64,000 bases of DNA from positions 124,001 to 188,000 of the forward strand of contig NZ_CABPTO010000003.1 of NCBI RefSeq assembly GCF_902460355.1, written 5' to 3'. Source of the DNA: Streptococcus sp. Marseille-P6264 (GTDB taxonomy: Bacteria; Bacillota; Bacilli; Lactobacillales; Streptococcaceae). Position 1 is the first letter of the stretch; each line of letters opens with the position of its first letter. The notes beneath the pieces are model-generated. The model saw nothing but the letters and a program-made list of their open reading frames with translations. It was not told the origin of the DNA and ran no database searches. This document shows positions 15,935 to 24,096 of the stretch, one piece after another. Made by a program: the position numbers and the translations under genes.

Positions 15935-16711
15935 TTAAAGATATTCTCTTAGAGCGCTGGCAATGTCGGAGAAATCATAGCCTTTTCGGGCCAGAGCTTG
16001 GGTCAGACGCTGTTTTAAGTCGTAGCCCTCGTACTTTTTGGAGTACTTGCGGTATTGCTTGTCTAGCTCTTTATAGAGCAGCTCTTGTTGGTTTTCCTGG
16101 TCTTCTTCGATGTCTAGATGATGGAAGGCCTCTTTGGCTTGTCCATAGGAAAAACCTTTGTTTATCAGGGCCTGGAGGATTTTATCTTGCAAAGCCTTGC
16201 TGGGAAGTTTTCCCTGGTATTTCTTTAAAAGTTTCTCAGCAACTCGCTCGGCTACTTCAGTGAAATCAAACTGTCTTAGCTCTTCTTCGATAATAGTGCT
16301 AGAAATCCCTTTTTGATTGAGTTTTTGCTTGAGAACAAAAGCGCCCTTGTCGCCAGTGAGAAGGTTGGATTGGATAAAAGAATTAGCATATTTTCTGTCG
16401 TTGATCCAATTTTCTTTTTTCAAAGCGTCCAAGACTTGGCTGATGATTTCTGGTTGGATATCGTGCTGTATTAAGTAGTCCTTGACTTCCTTGGCAGTTC
16501 TTTGCTTGAAGGAGAGATGGTAGAGGGCTAGATTTTTTCCATAGGAAAATTGGGCATAAGTTTGAATCTCTTTTAACTCTTGCTCCGTGATTTCCATCCC
16601 TTTAGACAGCATGAAGCGGACAATAGTGTCTTCTGTAATATAGAGCTTTTCGCTGTCGTCCAACTCCAAGAGGTAGAGTCTTTTTTTCTTTTCGATTTTT
16701 GTGATTTTCAT
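15935..16711 (-). CDS. recX: RecA regulator RecX
   Basis: 258 residues, all helical, built of three-helix repeats typical of long Gram-positive RecX proteins. Signature pieces are [20 protein letters not shown] and [20 protein letters not shown] in the first repeats, and [20 protein letters not shown] at the C-terminus. RecX binds in the groove of RecA filaments and limits recombination and SOS induction. The start is the ATG at 16711, 26 bases after the end of the kinase gene, so the two minus-strand genes may be co-transcribed from the promoter at 17521. AAAGGA lies about 16 bases upstream of the start. Confidence 0.92.
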   Translation of the reverse strand: MKITKIEKKKRLYLLELDDSEKLYITEDTIVRFMLSKGMEITEQELKEIQTYAQFSYGKNLALYHLSFKQRTAKEVKDYLIQHDIQPEIISQVLDALKKENWINDRKYANSFIQSNLLTGDKGAFVLKQKLNQKGISSTIIEEELRQFDFTEVAERVAEKLLKKYQGKLPSKALQDKILQALINKGFSYGQAKEAFHHLDIEEDQENQQELLYKELDKQYRKYSKKYEGYDLKQRLTQALARKGYDFSDIASALREYL

Positions 16712-16737
16712 AAGAGATTTTGGTAAAATCCTTTCTT

Positions 16738-17514
16738 TTAGCCAAATGCTTCAAAGGCAGCAATCAAGCGCAGTTTGTCTGTATCAACATCCTTCCGGCC
16801 ATAGTAGTCAAGAAAGAGCTCTGCGTATTGAGGGTCAGATAAATTATAAGTAAGAGACCAGATGGCCCAGTAAAGGTCAAGGTGGCGATCGCTGAGGCCA
16901 GCGAGGCCAACATCAATGAAGCAGGAAAAGCTTGCTGCGTCTTTCAGAATGAAATTAGGCAAGCAGGCATCTCCGTGAATCAAGGAGTCTGACGTCAGTA
17001 GGTGTCCCTGTTCTTGAATAAGCTGGTATGCTTCCTCACGACTTGAGATGTGAAATTGAGGTAATAAATCTTTTTGATAAAAGCAACCTTTCCGATAATT
17101 TTTCTCTGCTACTTCTTTATAGTGCTGGAGACGATGCTGGATTGGGAAATGCTGGGGTTGGAGGCTGTGAAGTTTTTTTAGTGCGGCAGACATTGTTTTG
17201 CAAAGCTCTTCTGGCTGTTGGAGAAAGGCTAGGGCGTCCTTGCTCTCGGCTTCTTTAGTCAGCAGGTAGTCTTTATCTGTTGTTTGGTAGTGAATGATAG
17301 GCACACCGAGTCCTTGCTCTTCAAACCATTTGGCAAGTGTGGCTTCTTGGGCTAACTGGCATTTTTGGTCGATTTTCAAATAATAGCCCGTATCAGCATA
17401 GAAAACGCTGGCTCCAGAATGTGAGGAGCTGTCGTAAAAGTTGGCTCCCACTAGATAAGTTCGTATTTGCTCAGGGAAATGGGATAGTGGAAGGGATATT
17501 TTTTCTGCTTTCAT
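16738..17514 (-). CDS. APH(3')-like aminoglycoside phosphotransferase-family kinase
   Basis: 258 residues with the kinase signature [15 protein letters not shown] (HGD at 180-182, Asn187) and the metal-binding [15 protein letters not shown] (Asp201). These are arranged exactly as in APH(3') enzymes, and the C-terminus ends with the family's YYGR-x4-D-xx-KL pattern. Chromosomal members in streptococci are common and need not confer resistance; the substrate is unknown. The start is ATG 17514, not the in-frame ATG at 17538. An extended -10 (TGGTACAAT) ends seven bases before 17514, so translation would be leaderless. It probably leads an operon with recX. Confidence 0.82.
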   Translation of the reverse strand: MKAEKISLPLSHFPEQIRTYLVGANFYDSSSHSGASVFYADTGYYLKIDQKCQLAQEATLAKWFEEQGLGVPIIHYQTTDKDYLLTKEAESKDALAFLQQPEELCKTMSAALKKLHSLQPQHFPIQHRLQHYKEVAEKNYRKGCFYQKDLLPQFHISSREEAYQLIQEQGHLLTSDSLIHGDACLPNFILKDAASFSCFIDVGLAGLSDRHLDLYWAIWSLTYNLSDPQYAELFLDYYGRKDVDTDKLRLIAAFEAFG

Positions 17515-17520
17515 ACTTTT

Positions 17521-17563
17521 ATTGTACCATATTCTCAACTAATGCGAGGCAGCATGGTATAAT
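17521..17563. promoter_or_regulatory. Divergent promoters for the kinase gene and rlmD
   Basis: On the minus strand TGG-TACAAT occupies 17529-17521; on the plus strand TGG-TATAAT occupies 17555-17563. Each -10 ends seven bases before the start codon of its gene (17514 and 17570). Both messages are predicted to begin at or next to their ATG. Confidence 0.65.
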
Positions 17564-17569
17564 AGAAGC

Positions 17570-18928
17570 ATGAATGTAAAAGTGAAGCAAAGAATCCCTC
17601 TTAAAATCAAGAAAATGGGAATCAATGGGGAAGGAATTGGATTTTATAAGAAAACGCTGGTCTTTGTCCCGGGGGCTTTGAAGGGCGAAGAAGTTTACTG
17701 TCAGGTGACCAAGGTGCAGCGCAATTTTATCGAGGCCAAGCTCCTTACAATCAACAAACGGTCGAAATTTCGGGTGGAAGCGCCGTGTGAGATTTATGAA
17801 AGCTGCGGAGGCTGTCAAATCATGCACCTCCACTATGACAAGCAGTTGGAGTTTAAGGAAGATTTGCTGCGTCAGGCTCTGAAAAAGTTTGCGCCAGCTG
17901 GCTATGAGAACTATGAGATTCGTCCGACTATTGGTATGCAGGAGCCACTCTATTATCGGGCAAAACTGCAGTTTCAGACTCGGAAATTTAAGGATGAGGT
18001 CAAGGCAGGGCTATATGCCCAGAATTCCCACTATCTGGTCTCGCTTAAAAACTGTTTGGTTCAAGACAAGGTGACGCAGGCTATTGTCAATAAGGTGGCG
18101 CGACTTTTAGGCAAGTACAGGCTGCCCATCTATGATGAGCGCAAGACTGCTGGAGTGCGTACCGTCATGATTCGCAGATCCAGAAAGACGGGTCAGGTGC
18201 AGATGATTTTTGTAACAGGTCGCAAGCTAGACTTTTCTCCAGTCGTTCGAGACCTAGTGGCGGAATTTCCAGAGCTGGAGACAGTGGCGGTCAATTATCA
18301 TACGAGCAAGTCCAGTGAGATTTACGGGGATAAGACAGAGATTATCTGGGGCAAGGAAGCTATCCAAGAAGGTGTGCTGGACTATGAGTTCTCCCTGTCG
18401 CCTCGGGCTTTCTATCAGCTCAACCCTGAGCAGACAGAGGTGCTTTATGGGGAGGCGGTCAAGGCATTGGATGTGACGGCTGAAGACCATTTGATTGACG
18501 CCTATTGTGGAGTAGGGACCATTGGCTTTGCCTTTGCAAAAAAGGTCAAGTCTCTGCGGGGCATGGACATCATTCCTGAGGCTATTGAAGACGCCAAGCG
18601 CAATGCGAAACGGATGGGCTTTGACAATACACTCTACGAAGCTGGAACGGCAGAGGAGATTATTCCTCGCTGGTACGCTGAAGGTTATCGGGCGGATGCC
18701 TTGATTGTCGATCCGCCGCGAACAGGTCTGGACGATAAGTTGTTGGAAACGATTGTCCGCTATGCACCTGAAAAGATGGTTTACGTTTCCTGCAATGTCT
18801 CAACTCTGGCTCGGGATTTGGTCAAACTCTGTCAGGTCTACGATGTCCACTACATCCAGTCAGTTGACATGTTTCCTCACACCGCGCGGACGGAAGCAGT
18901 GGTGAAATTGGTCAAAAAAGTATATTGA
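17570..18928 (+). CDS. rlmD: 23S rRNA (uracil-5)-methyltransferase RlmD (RumA family)
   Basis: 452-residue S-adenosylmethionine-dependent methyltransferase for m5U in 23S rRNA. An N-terminal TRAM domain (about 5-60) is followed by iron-sulphur cysteines Cys73, Cys79, Cys82 and a fourth in NCLVQDK. The cofactor motif [14 protein letters not shown], the DPPRTG motif and the nucleophile in [10 protein letters not shown] follow. The start at 17570 matches the family ([20 protein letters not shown]) and is predicted leaderless. The 3' end is a known integration target for streptococcal mobile elements. Its last 29 bases recur at 21138, and its C-terminus KKVY differs from the KKVK encoded by that duplicate. 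Confidence 0.93.
   Translation: MNVKVKQRIPLKIKKMGINGEGIGFYKKTLVFVPGALKGEEVYCQVTKVQRNFIEAKLLTINKRSKFRVEAPCEIYESCGGCQIMHLHYDKQLEFKEDLLRQALKKFAPAGYENYEIRPTIGMQEPLYYRAKLQFQTRKFKDEVKAGLYAQNSHYLVSLKNCLVQDKVTQAIVNKVARLLGKYRLPIYDERKTAGVRTVMIRRSRKTGQVQMIFVTGRKLDFSPVVRDLVAEFPELETVAVNYHTSKSSEIYGDKTEIIWGKEAIQEGVLDYEFSLSPRAFYQLNPEQTEVLYGEAVKALDVTAEDHLIDAYCGVGTIGFAFAKKVKSLRGMDIIPEAIEDAKRNAKRMGFDNTLYEAGTAEEIIPRWYAEGYRADALIVDPPRTGLDDKLLETIVRYAPEKMVYVSCNVSTLARDLVKLCQVYDVHYIQSVDMFPHTARTEAVVKLVKKVY
18893..18921 (+). repeat. Attachment-site repeat, rlmD side
   Basis: 29 bases inside the last codons of rlmD (GAAGCAGTGGTGAAATTGGT and on) recur at 21138-21166 with a single mismatch. Both encode [10 protein letters not shown]. 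This is the pattern of a site-specific integration into the rlmD 3' end. Confidence 0.85.
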
Positions 18929-18997
18929 TGTGAACGTCTGTTTTGATGTCGACTGCGTAGACAAAAAATAGATACATCAGTAATAAATTAACTCAAC

Positions 18998-19030
18998 GAG
19001 AACATTTTAATAAGTGTTCTCGCCTTTTTA
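18998..19030 (+). terminator. Terminator downstream of rlmD, within the remnant
   Basis: CGAGAACA-TTTTAATAAG-TGTTCTCG, followed by CCTTTTTATTTT. Confidence 0.85.
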
Positions 19031-19047
19031 TTTTCAGGAGGAAAAGC

Positions 19048-19221
19048 ATGCAAAAGGAAGAACAGTCATCACGGCAAATCATAGTGTGCCATCTCATGGC
19101 TATCATGGGAATAAATATTGAGAAAGCAACTCAGTTAATTGCTGAAATGGAAGAGTCAGGGCTAATCCAATTTGATGAGTTAGGAAATGTCGGTTTATTA
19201 GTGTTGGAGGGACAATCATGA
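19048..19221 (+). CDS. Small mobile-element protein, unknown function
   Basis: 57 residues (MQKEEQSSRQIIVCHLMAIM at the N-terminus, ending LLVLEGQS). A strong AGGAGGAAAAGC ribosome site lies just upstream, which is the main evidence that it is real. The middle looks helical and amphipathic (NIEKATQLIAEMEESGLIQF). It follows directly on the terminator hairpin, so its own promoter is not evident. In related elements, small genes of this kind sit beside replication genes; that is inference from context only. Confidence 0.5.
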   Translation: MQKEEQSSRQIIVCHLMAIMGINIEKATQLIAEMEESGLIQFDELGNVGLLVLEGQS

Positions 19222-19510
19222 ACCTACCCCCGTCTTAAATTCAGACGGGGGTAGTGTTCAAAAAACACTAGGGAGGTATCAAAATCAGCCGGGGTCGGTC
19301 TTAACTTCAGCCACTAGTGAGACTGAAGTTAGTGAGACTGATATAAGTGAAACTAAAGGGAGTGAGTCTGTCATTGAGGACGAGGAGGAGAAAGAAAGTC
19401 AAACAAGTAGGAAAAGCGACAATGAACATTTTCATCGAAAGGAGGACCGATTCACAAGATACGACAGAGATTATATTTGGGGATTGGTTCACGACCAGTT
19501 GAGACAATGA
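19202..19510 (+). pseudogene. C-terminal fragment of a probable replication initiator of a mobile element
   Basis: An open frame with no start codon of its own reads through 19202-19510. After a low-complexity Ser/Thr/Glu stretch (TSATSETEVSETDISETKGS) it ends RYDRDYIWGLVHDQLRQ. The composition resembles the tail of RepA-like or replisome-organiser proteins of streptococcal elements, but this is a judgement by eye. The N-terminal domain is absent, so the gene is broken. A perfect 12-bp hairpin (19224-19254) lies inside it. Confidence 0.45.
19224..19254. repeat. Perfect GC-rich hairpin in the element remnant
   Basis: CTACCCCCGTCT - seven bases - AGACGGGGGTAG, a perfect 12-bp stem in otherwise AT-rich DNA. 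There is no T-run after it, so it is not a standard terminator. Confidence 0.75.
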
Positions 19511-19516
19511 TTTCAT

Positions 19517-20368
19517 TTATTTTTTGTTTACTAGTTTATTAAAATGGTCAGTATAGTGTAATTTTAACTTGTCTTCTCTTAAAATATCGAATACTTGTAT
19601 GGCCTGTTTCATTTTTTCAATTCCACTACTTAATTGGCGTTTAAATTCATAGTAGCCAGTTGCATAGAGAAAAACTGTCTGTTCATAGAAGTTCAATTCA
19701 TTATCTAATAATGTTTTTATCTCACTAATTAAATAGCAACAATTAGAAAATTTTTCCTCATCTATACTAAGAATTAAACAATTTATAGCAAGTTGAGCGA
19801 CCATTCGTTTATTGGTTTTATTCAGAGAAGAGTAGAGATAATTCTTTAGCAGTTCCTTTGTCAATAAGAAGTAGGAATTGTAGTTAATTGTTCGTACACA
19901 GTTACCAAATAGAACCATCTCATAGTAACCCCATTTTTCGACTTTGAAAAGATAGTCTATTAATTGAAGTAATTCTTCATCTGATGGAATGATAGTCGAA
20001 TCCATTGTGTGTAGAATGGATTTTACCATGGTTTTTTCAAAGGAATTTAAGGTGTAATTTGAGGAGTCAGAAAGTAGACATTTTATATTATTGATATTTT
20101 GTGATGAGTATTGCTTTCGAATGTACTGTACTAAGTTAGCAAATGATTCGGTATTGGAGTAGTCTTTATCATGTAAAATAAGAAATTCGTCCAAAGTAAT
20201 ATGTAATTTATCTAAAATATTGATTAGTCGAATACAAGATATCTCTGATTCGCCACGTTCAAAACGAGATATTTGTGATTTTGAAAGGTGTTCATCTGCT
20301 ACAGAACATAAACTGATTTGCTTTCCTTTACGAACTTTTCTGAGTGTGATGCCAAGTTTTGATTTCAT
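19517..20368 (-). CDS. Rgg/GadR/MutR-family transcriptional regulator
   Basis: 283 residues. An N-terminal XRE helix-turn-helix ([20 protein letters not shown], then [20 protein letters not shown]) is followed by a long helical, TPR-like domain. This is the architecture of Rgg/MutR regulators, which bind short peptide pheromones and often control adjacent bacteriocin or peptide genes. It is AT-rich and lies inside the rlmD remnant. It is divergent from a 17-codon ORF, with a perfect 28-bp palindrome between them. ATG 20368 is accepted from the family N-terminus; TTGGGAAAATGGGAAAATT lies upstream. Confidence 0.88.
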   Translation of the reverse strand: MKSKLGITLRKVRKGKQISLCSVADEHLSKSQISRFERGESEISCIRLINILDKLHITLDEFLILHDKDYSNTESFANLVQYIRKQYSSQNINNIKCLLSDSSNYTLNSFEKTMVKSILHTMDSTIIPSDEELLQLIDYLFKVEKWGYYEMVLFGNCVRTINYNSYFLLTKELLKNYLYSSLNKTNKRMVAQLAINCLILSIDEEKFSNCCYLISEIKTLLDNELNFYEQTVFLYATGYYEFKRQLSSGIEKMKQAIQVFDILREDKLKLHYTDHFNKLVNKK

Positions 20369-20403
20369 AATTTTCCCATTTTCCCAACAAAAAAAGTAAT
20401 TGA

Positions 20404-20431
20404 TTTTTATTTATTGTACAATAAATAAAAA
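20404..20431. promoter_or_regulatory. 28-bp perfect palindrome between rgg and the small-peptide ORF
   Basis: TTTTTATTTATTGT immediately followed by its reverse complement ACAATAAATAAAAA, with no spacer. It sits 35 bases from the rgg start and 18 bases from the peptide ORF start. It is a likely operator for the Rgg-type regulator; the central TGTACA is symmetrical. Confidence 0.65.
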
Positions 20432-20449
20432 CTGAAAGGAAGTCTAAAT

Positions 20450-20503
20450 ATGAAAATGGCTATTGGTGGAGAGTACTACAACTTATATACAAAAAGGAAA
20501 TGA
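20450..20503 (+). CDS. Candidate short peptide (17 residues) next to the Rgg regulator
   Basis: Encodes MKMAIGGEYYNLYTKRK. A GAAAGGAAGTCT ribosome site is correctly placed, and the 28-bp palindrome lies upstream. Rgg-type regulators are often paired with divergent short pheromone genes. However, this sequence lacks the hydrophobic run and charged N-terminus of the known SHP peptides, so a pheromone role is a guess. It could also be a leader peptide for the next gene, 12 bases downstream. Confidence 0.4.
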   Translation: MKMAIGGEYYNLYTKRK

Positions 20504-20515
20504 GGTGTAAAGAAA

Positions 20516-20680
20516 ATGAAGAAAGAAAATGAAGATGTGATTTCAACAGCAGCCTCACTAGGGGTGATGATTGGAATAGTGTTTGCAATTTTTTTAGATT
20601 TTCCAATTGAATATGGTATTTCTTTAGGATTGTTGAATGGAATATTATTGGGTTCGCTGATTTTTTACAAAAAACGATAA
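20516..20680 (+). CDS. 54-residue membrane protein in the Rgg module
   Basis: Encodes a hydrophilic N-terminus (MKKENEDVISTAASLG) followed by two hydrophobic segments, residues 16-28 and 34-50, ending FYKKR. A GAGGTGTAAAGAAA ribosome site precedes it. It lies 12 bases after the 17-codon ORF and 40 bases before the ABC ATPase fragment, so the three look like one operon. The small two-helix protein beside an ABC transporter suggests an immunity or export accessory; I recognise no family. Confidence 0.5.
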   Translation: MKKENEDVISTAASLGVMIGIVFAIFLDFPIEYGISLGLLNGILLGSLIFYKKR

Positions 20681-21002
20681 GAATTAAGCATAATTTTTTG
20701 CTGTAAACTAGGGAGTAGAGATGTCTATAGTTGAAATTATTAATCTAACAAAAAGCTTTAGAGATACTGAAGTTATTCATAACACTTCATTTTATTTAAA
20801 GAAGGGAAAAGTATATGGTTTTGTCGGACCAAATGGAGCTGGAAAAACTACAATTATCAAAATGATTCTAGGGATTTTAAAACCAGATTCTGGGGAAATA
20901 ACTATTTTTAATCAAACCGTAGAACAGAATTCCGAAAATATATTATCTAAGATAGGATTAGTTTTGGGACCTTCATTTTATGGTCATCTTGATGCTTATA
21001 AA

Positions 21003-21038
21003 AATATGAAGTTAATAGCAAATATGAAGTTAATAGCA
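21003..21038 (+). repeat. Tandem 18-bp duplication in the ABC fragment
   Basis: AATATGAAGTTAATAGCA occurs twice in a row, with eight bases of a third unit. It keeps the frame (adds NMKLIA) but lies just before the premature stop. Confidence 0.9.
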
Positions 21039-21137
21039 AATATGAAAGTGCTTAGTTAAGATATCGAAAAGCTTAATGAATATCTATCAATGGTAGGATT
21101 AAAAGATGTTATTCTCAAGGGAAAGACAACACGAACC

Positions 21138-21166
21138 GAAGCAGTCGTGAAATTGGTCAAAAAAGT
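21138..21166 (+). repeat. Attachment-site repeat, distal side
   Basis: This copy of the 29-base rlmD tail differs from 18893-18921 at one position (C for G at the ninth base). It is followed by codons for a final Lys and a TAA, probably the original chromosomal end of rlmD. Confidence 0.85.
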
Positions 21167-21211
21167 TAAGTAAAAGAGCGATTTTTTTAGAAACAAGCCT
21201 AAATGAACAGC

Positions 21212-21239
21212 AAAAACCTGCAGAAGTCTGCAGGTTTTT
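21212..21239. terminator. Bidirectional terminator
   Basis: AAAAACCTGCAG-AAGT-CTGCAGGTTTTT, a perfect 12-bp stem. It serves the minus-strand flavoenzyme gene and possibly the original rlmD transcript. Confidence 0.92.
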
Positions 21240-21250
21240 GAGTTAGAGGA

Positions 21251-22183
21251 TTATAGCTTGATTTCAGTGTTTTGGAGAACCTTCTGAGCATCGGCAACGA
21301 TCGTGTCGAGGATTTCTTGACATGGACGAATTTCCTTGACTAAGCCTGCGATTTGGCCACTCATCATAGAGCCATGCACAGTATCTCCTTCGTAAACAGC
21401 TTTAGAAAGAGAACCGATGGTGATTTCTTCGAGTTCGTCACGATTGGTGCCTTTGTTTTCTAGTTCGATATAGTGGTCAGTCATTTCATTGCGGATACAA
21501 CGAACCGGCGCACCAGCAATACGACCAGTAACGGCAGTAGCAGTGTCATTGGCTGCGACAATGGCATCCTTGTAGCCTGCTGAAATTGGGCATTCTTCTG
21601 AAGCTAGGAAGATCGTTCCCATCTGAACCCCTTGTGCACCAAGGACAAAAGCGGCAGCGAGACCACGACCATCGGCAACCCCACCTGCAGCGATAACGGG
21701 AATATCAACGGAGTCAACAATCTGAGGAGTGAGAGCCATGGTATTGGTTTCACCGATATGGCCACCAGCTTCAGAACCTTCAGCAATCACGGCATCAACT
21801 CCGAGCTCTTGCATTTTTTGCGCGTGTTTGACACTGGCAATAACAGGGATAACCTTGATACCAGCCTCTTTCAGATAAGGCATGATGAATTTTGGCGTAC
21901 CAGCCCCAGTCGTTACGACAGGAACTTTTTCTTCAATGATGACTGTCACAATATCCTTGATATTTTTCATCATGAGCATAACATTGACAGCGAATGGCTT
22001 GTCAGTCAATTTACGCAGTTCACGGATTTCTTCGCGCAACTGCTCACCCGTCATTCCTCCTGAAGCGATGATTCCCAGCCCACCAGCTTCTGAAACAGCT
22101 GCCGCCAGTTGGTAGTGGGAAATCTGAGCCATAGCTCCTTGGAAAATAGGGTACTTGATGTTCAACAATTTTGTAATAGACAT
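21251..22183 (-). CDS. FabK / nitronate monooxygenase family flavoenzyme
   Basis: 310-residue TIM-barrel FMN protein of the FabK/NPD family. The visible motifs are PIFQGAMAQISHYQLAAAVS at the N-terminus, VVTTGAGTPKF, the phosphate-binding EGSEAGGHIG at about 134-143, and AAGGVADGRGLAAAFVLGAQ. Family members are enoyl-ACP reductase II (fatty acid synthesis) or nitronate monooxygenases. The sequence diverges clearly from the FabK of the pneumococcal fab cluster as I recall it, and the gene stands alone, so it is more likely a paralogue than the fatty acid enzyme. AAAGGAGATGCC precedes the ATG at 22183. Confidence 0.8.
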   Translation of the reverse strand: MSITKLLNIKYPIFQGAMAQISHYQLAAAVSEAGGLGIIASGGMTGEQLREEIRELRKLTDKPFAVNVMLMMKNIKDIVTVIIEEKVPVVTTGAGTPKFIMPYLKEAGIKVIPVIASVKHAQKMQELGVDAVIAEGSEAGGHIGETNTMALTPQIVDSVDIPVIAAGGVADGRGLAAAFVLGAQGVQMGTIFLASEECPISAGYKDAIVAANDTATAVTGRIAGAPVRCIRNEMTDHYIELENKGTNRDELEEITIGSLSKAVYEGDTVHGSMMSGQIAGLVKEIRPCQEILDTIVADAQKVLQNTEIKL

Positions 22184-22475
22184 AGGGCATCTCCTTTATT
22201 CTGTATTTTAAATCATTATATCACTATAATAAAGCGTTTTCAATGAAGCTGTAATCTGGCAAAAGATAGGAGTTTGTGAAAGAAATCTCAGAAATTCTTG
22301 ATAGAACTGGCTTTTCCTTGTGAAACTAAATTTATCAGTGTCCTTATAACAATAATTTATAGCCTATTAGAATTTGTTATATACTCCAAGCTTGGATTTG
22401 AGCAAGCGTGGAAAGGATTTTTATTGGACGCATCTTTTGTGATATAATAATAAAAAATACACGGAGGTAGGGCAT

Positions 22476-22706
22476 ATGGATAATGTGATTGATTTGTCTA
22501 TCCCAGTGGCAGAAGTGATTGAGAAGCAGCCCGAGGTTTTGGATGTTTTGGTCGAGTTGGGCTTTAAGCCTCTGGCCAATCCTGTCATGCGCAATACAGT
22601 CGGGCGCGTAGTTTCGATCAAAAAAGGAGCCAACATGAATGGAATTGACCTTGATAAAATCAAGCAAACTCTGGAATTAAACGGCTATGAAGTGGTGGGG
22701 ATTTAG
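22476..22706 (+). CDS. DUF1858 domain protein
   Basis: 76 residues of the DUF1858 family (VIDLSIPVAEVIEKQPEVLD at the start), a small helical domain often found in front of hybrid-cluster and redox-related proteins; its function is unknown. GGAGGTAGGGCAT precedes the ATG. A TGATATAAT promoter lies at 22440-22448. It is followed after two bases by the DUF438/hemerythrin gene, so the pair works as one unit, perhaps in oxygen or nitric oxide sensing. Confidence 0.82.
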   Translation: MDNVIDLSIPVAEVIEKQPEVLDVLVELGFKPLANPVMRNTVGRVVSIKKGANMNGIDLDKIKQTLELNGYEVVGI

Positions 22707-22708
22707 GC

Positions 22709-24070
22709 ATGGCTACTGAACGCATTGAAGTCCTCAAGTCTATCTTGCTGGACCTACATAACGGAGCTTCGGCGGAGTCTGTTCAGGAGCTCTTCAATGA
22801 GCATTTTGCTGGTGTGTCCGCTATCGAAATCAGCCTGATGGAACATGAGCTGATGAACTCGGATACGGGAGTGACTTTCGAAGATGTCATGTCTCTCTGC
22901 AATGTCCATGCCAACCTCTTTAAAGGTGCCATTCAGGATGTGGAGGTGGCTGATACCGACCATCCAGGCCATCCGGTTCAGATCTTCAAGCAGGAAAATT
23001 TAGCCTTGCGGGCTGCCCTCATGCGGGTTCGCAGGCTCCTATCTACCTATGAAAGCACAGAAGATGAGGACCTTCTTCCAGAAATCCGCAAGGGACTCCA
23101 GCGCCAGCTGGGTTTGGTAGGTCAGTTTGATATTCACTATCAGCGTAAGGAAGAGCTCATGTTTCCTATCATGGAGAGCTACGGCCACGATTCGCCGCCC
23201 AAGGTCATGTGGGGGGTAGATGACCAGATTCGTGACCTTTTCCAAGAGGCTAAGATTGCTGCAGAGCAGCTGCCTGATACTTCGATTCAAGAAGTCAAGG
23301 ACAAGTTTGAGACTTTTGCTGCTGAGTTTGAAGCTATGATTTTCAAGGAAGAGTCCATCCTTCTCATGATTCTCCTTGAATCCTTTCATCAGGATGACTG
23401 GCTCAAGATTGCTGAGGAGAGCGATGCTTATGGTTATGCTATCATCAAGCCAACGGAGAAATGGATTCCTGCGCGGCAGTCATTCTCGGAGGAGGAAGCT
23501 GGGGATGCTGCTGATGAAGGAAGCGAAGCGCCAGCCAGTAGAGAACAGACTAGTGATGGCAGGTTTCATCAAGTCATTGATACGCCGGATGGTCAGGTCA
23601 CCATTTCCTTTAAGCCTAAGGAAAAGAAGGAGCAAGCCTTTAATCGGGACTCCCAGCAGCCTTTTGGCCATGGCTATCTGTCAGTGGCGGAGGCCAATCT
23701 GATTTTGGACCATCTGCCCATAGAGATTACTTTTGTCAATAAGGACGATATTTTCCAGTATTATAATGACAGTGTGCCGGCAGACGAGATGATTTTTAAG
23801 CGGACGCCGTCCCAGATAGGGCGCAATGTCGAGCTCTGTCACCCGCCCAAGTTTTTGGATAAGGTGCGGAAGATTTTCAAGGCGTTGCGTAAGGGAGAGC
23901 GAGACAAGTTTGAGATGTGGTTCAAGTCGGAATCACGGGGCAAGTTTGTCCATGTGACCTATGCGGCGGTGCGAGATGAGGCTGGTGAATTTCAGGGGGT
24001 GCTGGAGTATGTGCAGGACATTCAGCCTTTCCGTGATATTGACAGTGATTTTTACCGAGATTTGGACTAG
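22709..24070 (+). CDS. DUF438 - hemerythrin - PAS domain protein
   Basis: 453 residues. DUF438 covers about 1-75. A hemerythrin-like four-helix bundle covers about 85-230, with candidate iron ligands in DTDHPGHPVQIFKQENLAL and FDIHYQRKEELMFPIMESYG. A linker rich in Glu and Ala (about 255-285) leads to a C-terminal PAS domain (LDHLPIEITFVNKDDIFQYY onward). Such proteins may sense or handle oxygen, nitric oxide or iron-sulphur damage. No output domain is present, so it may act through partners such as the DUF1858 protein upstream. Spacing to that gene is two bases. Confidence 0.85.
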   Translation: MATERIEVLKSILLDLHNGASAESVQELFNEHFAGVSAIEISLMEHELMNSDTGVTFEDVMSLCNVHANLFKGAIQDVEVADTDHPGHPVQIFKQENLALRAALMRVRRLLSTYESTEDEDLLPEIRKGLQRQLGLVGQFDIHYQRKEELMFPIMESYGHDSPPKVMWGVDDQIRDLFQEAKIAAEQLPDTSIQEVKDKFETFAAEFEAMIFKEESILLMILLESFHQDDWLKIAEESDAYGYAIIKPTEKWIPARQSFSEEEAGDAADEGSEAPASREQTSDGRFHQVIDTPDGQVTISFKPKEKKEQAFNRDSQQPFGHGYLSVAEANLILDHLPIEITFVNKDDIFQYYNDSVPADEMIFKRTPSQIGRNVELCHPPKFLDKVRKIFKALRKGERDKFEMWFKSESRGKFVHVTYAAVRDEAGEFQGVLEYVQDIQPFRDIDSDFYRDLD

Positions 24071-24096
24071 GTATTTGCAGTTAGAAAGTGAGAAAC

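Larger units (their letters stand above)
18922..21166. mobile_element. Remnant of an element integrated at the 3' end of rlmD
   Basis: About 2.2 kb bounded by the duplicated rlmD tail. It is AT-rich compared with neighbours. It holds a small unknown ORF, a C-terminal piece of a probable replication protein, an Rgg/MutR regulator, a possible short peptide, a 54-residue membrane protein and an ABC ATPase cut off at the right repeat. There is no integrase, relaxase or transfer gene, so it cannot move by itself. Integrative conjugative elements and phages of streptococci are known to use the rlmD (rum) 3' end. Confidence 0.8.
20721..21173 (+). pseudogene. Truncated ABC transporter ATPase fused in frame to an rlmD tail
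   Basis: The N-terminal half of an ABC ATPase of the bacteriocin/antibiotic exporter type is intact: NLTKSF, Walker A GPNGAGKTT at about residues 37-45, then the Q-loop region. After a duplicated 18-bp unit (21003-21038) a TAA at 21057 stops the frame. Beyond that stop the same frame continues with a typical ATPase segment (EKLNEYLSMVGLKDV). It then runs without shift into [14 protein letters not shown], the rlmD C-terminus, to a stop at 21171. The signature motif, Walker B and the permease gene are lost. Confidence 0.85.
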
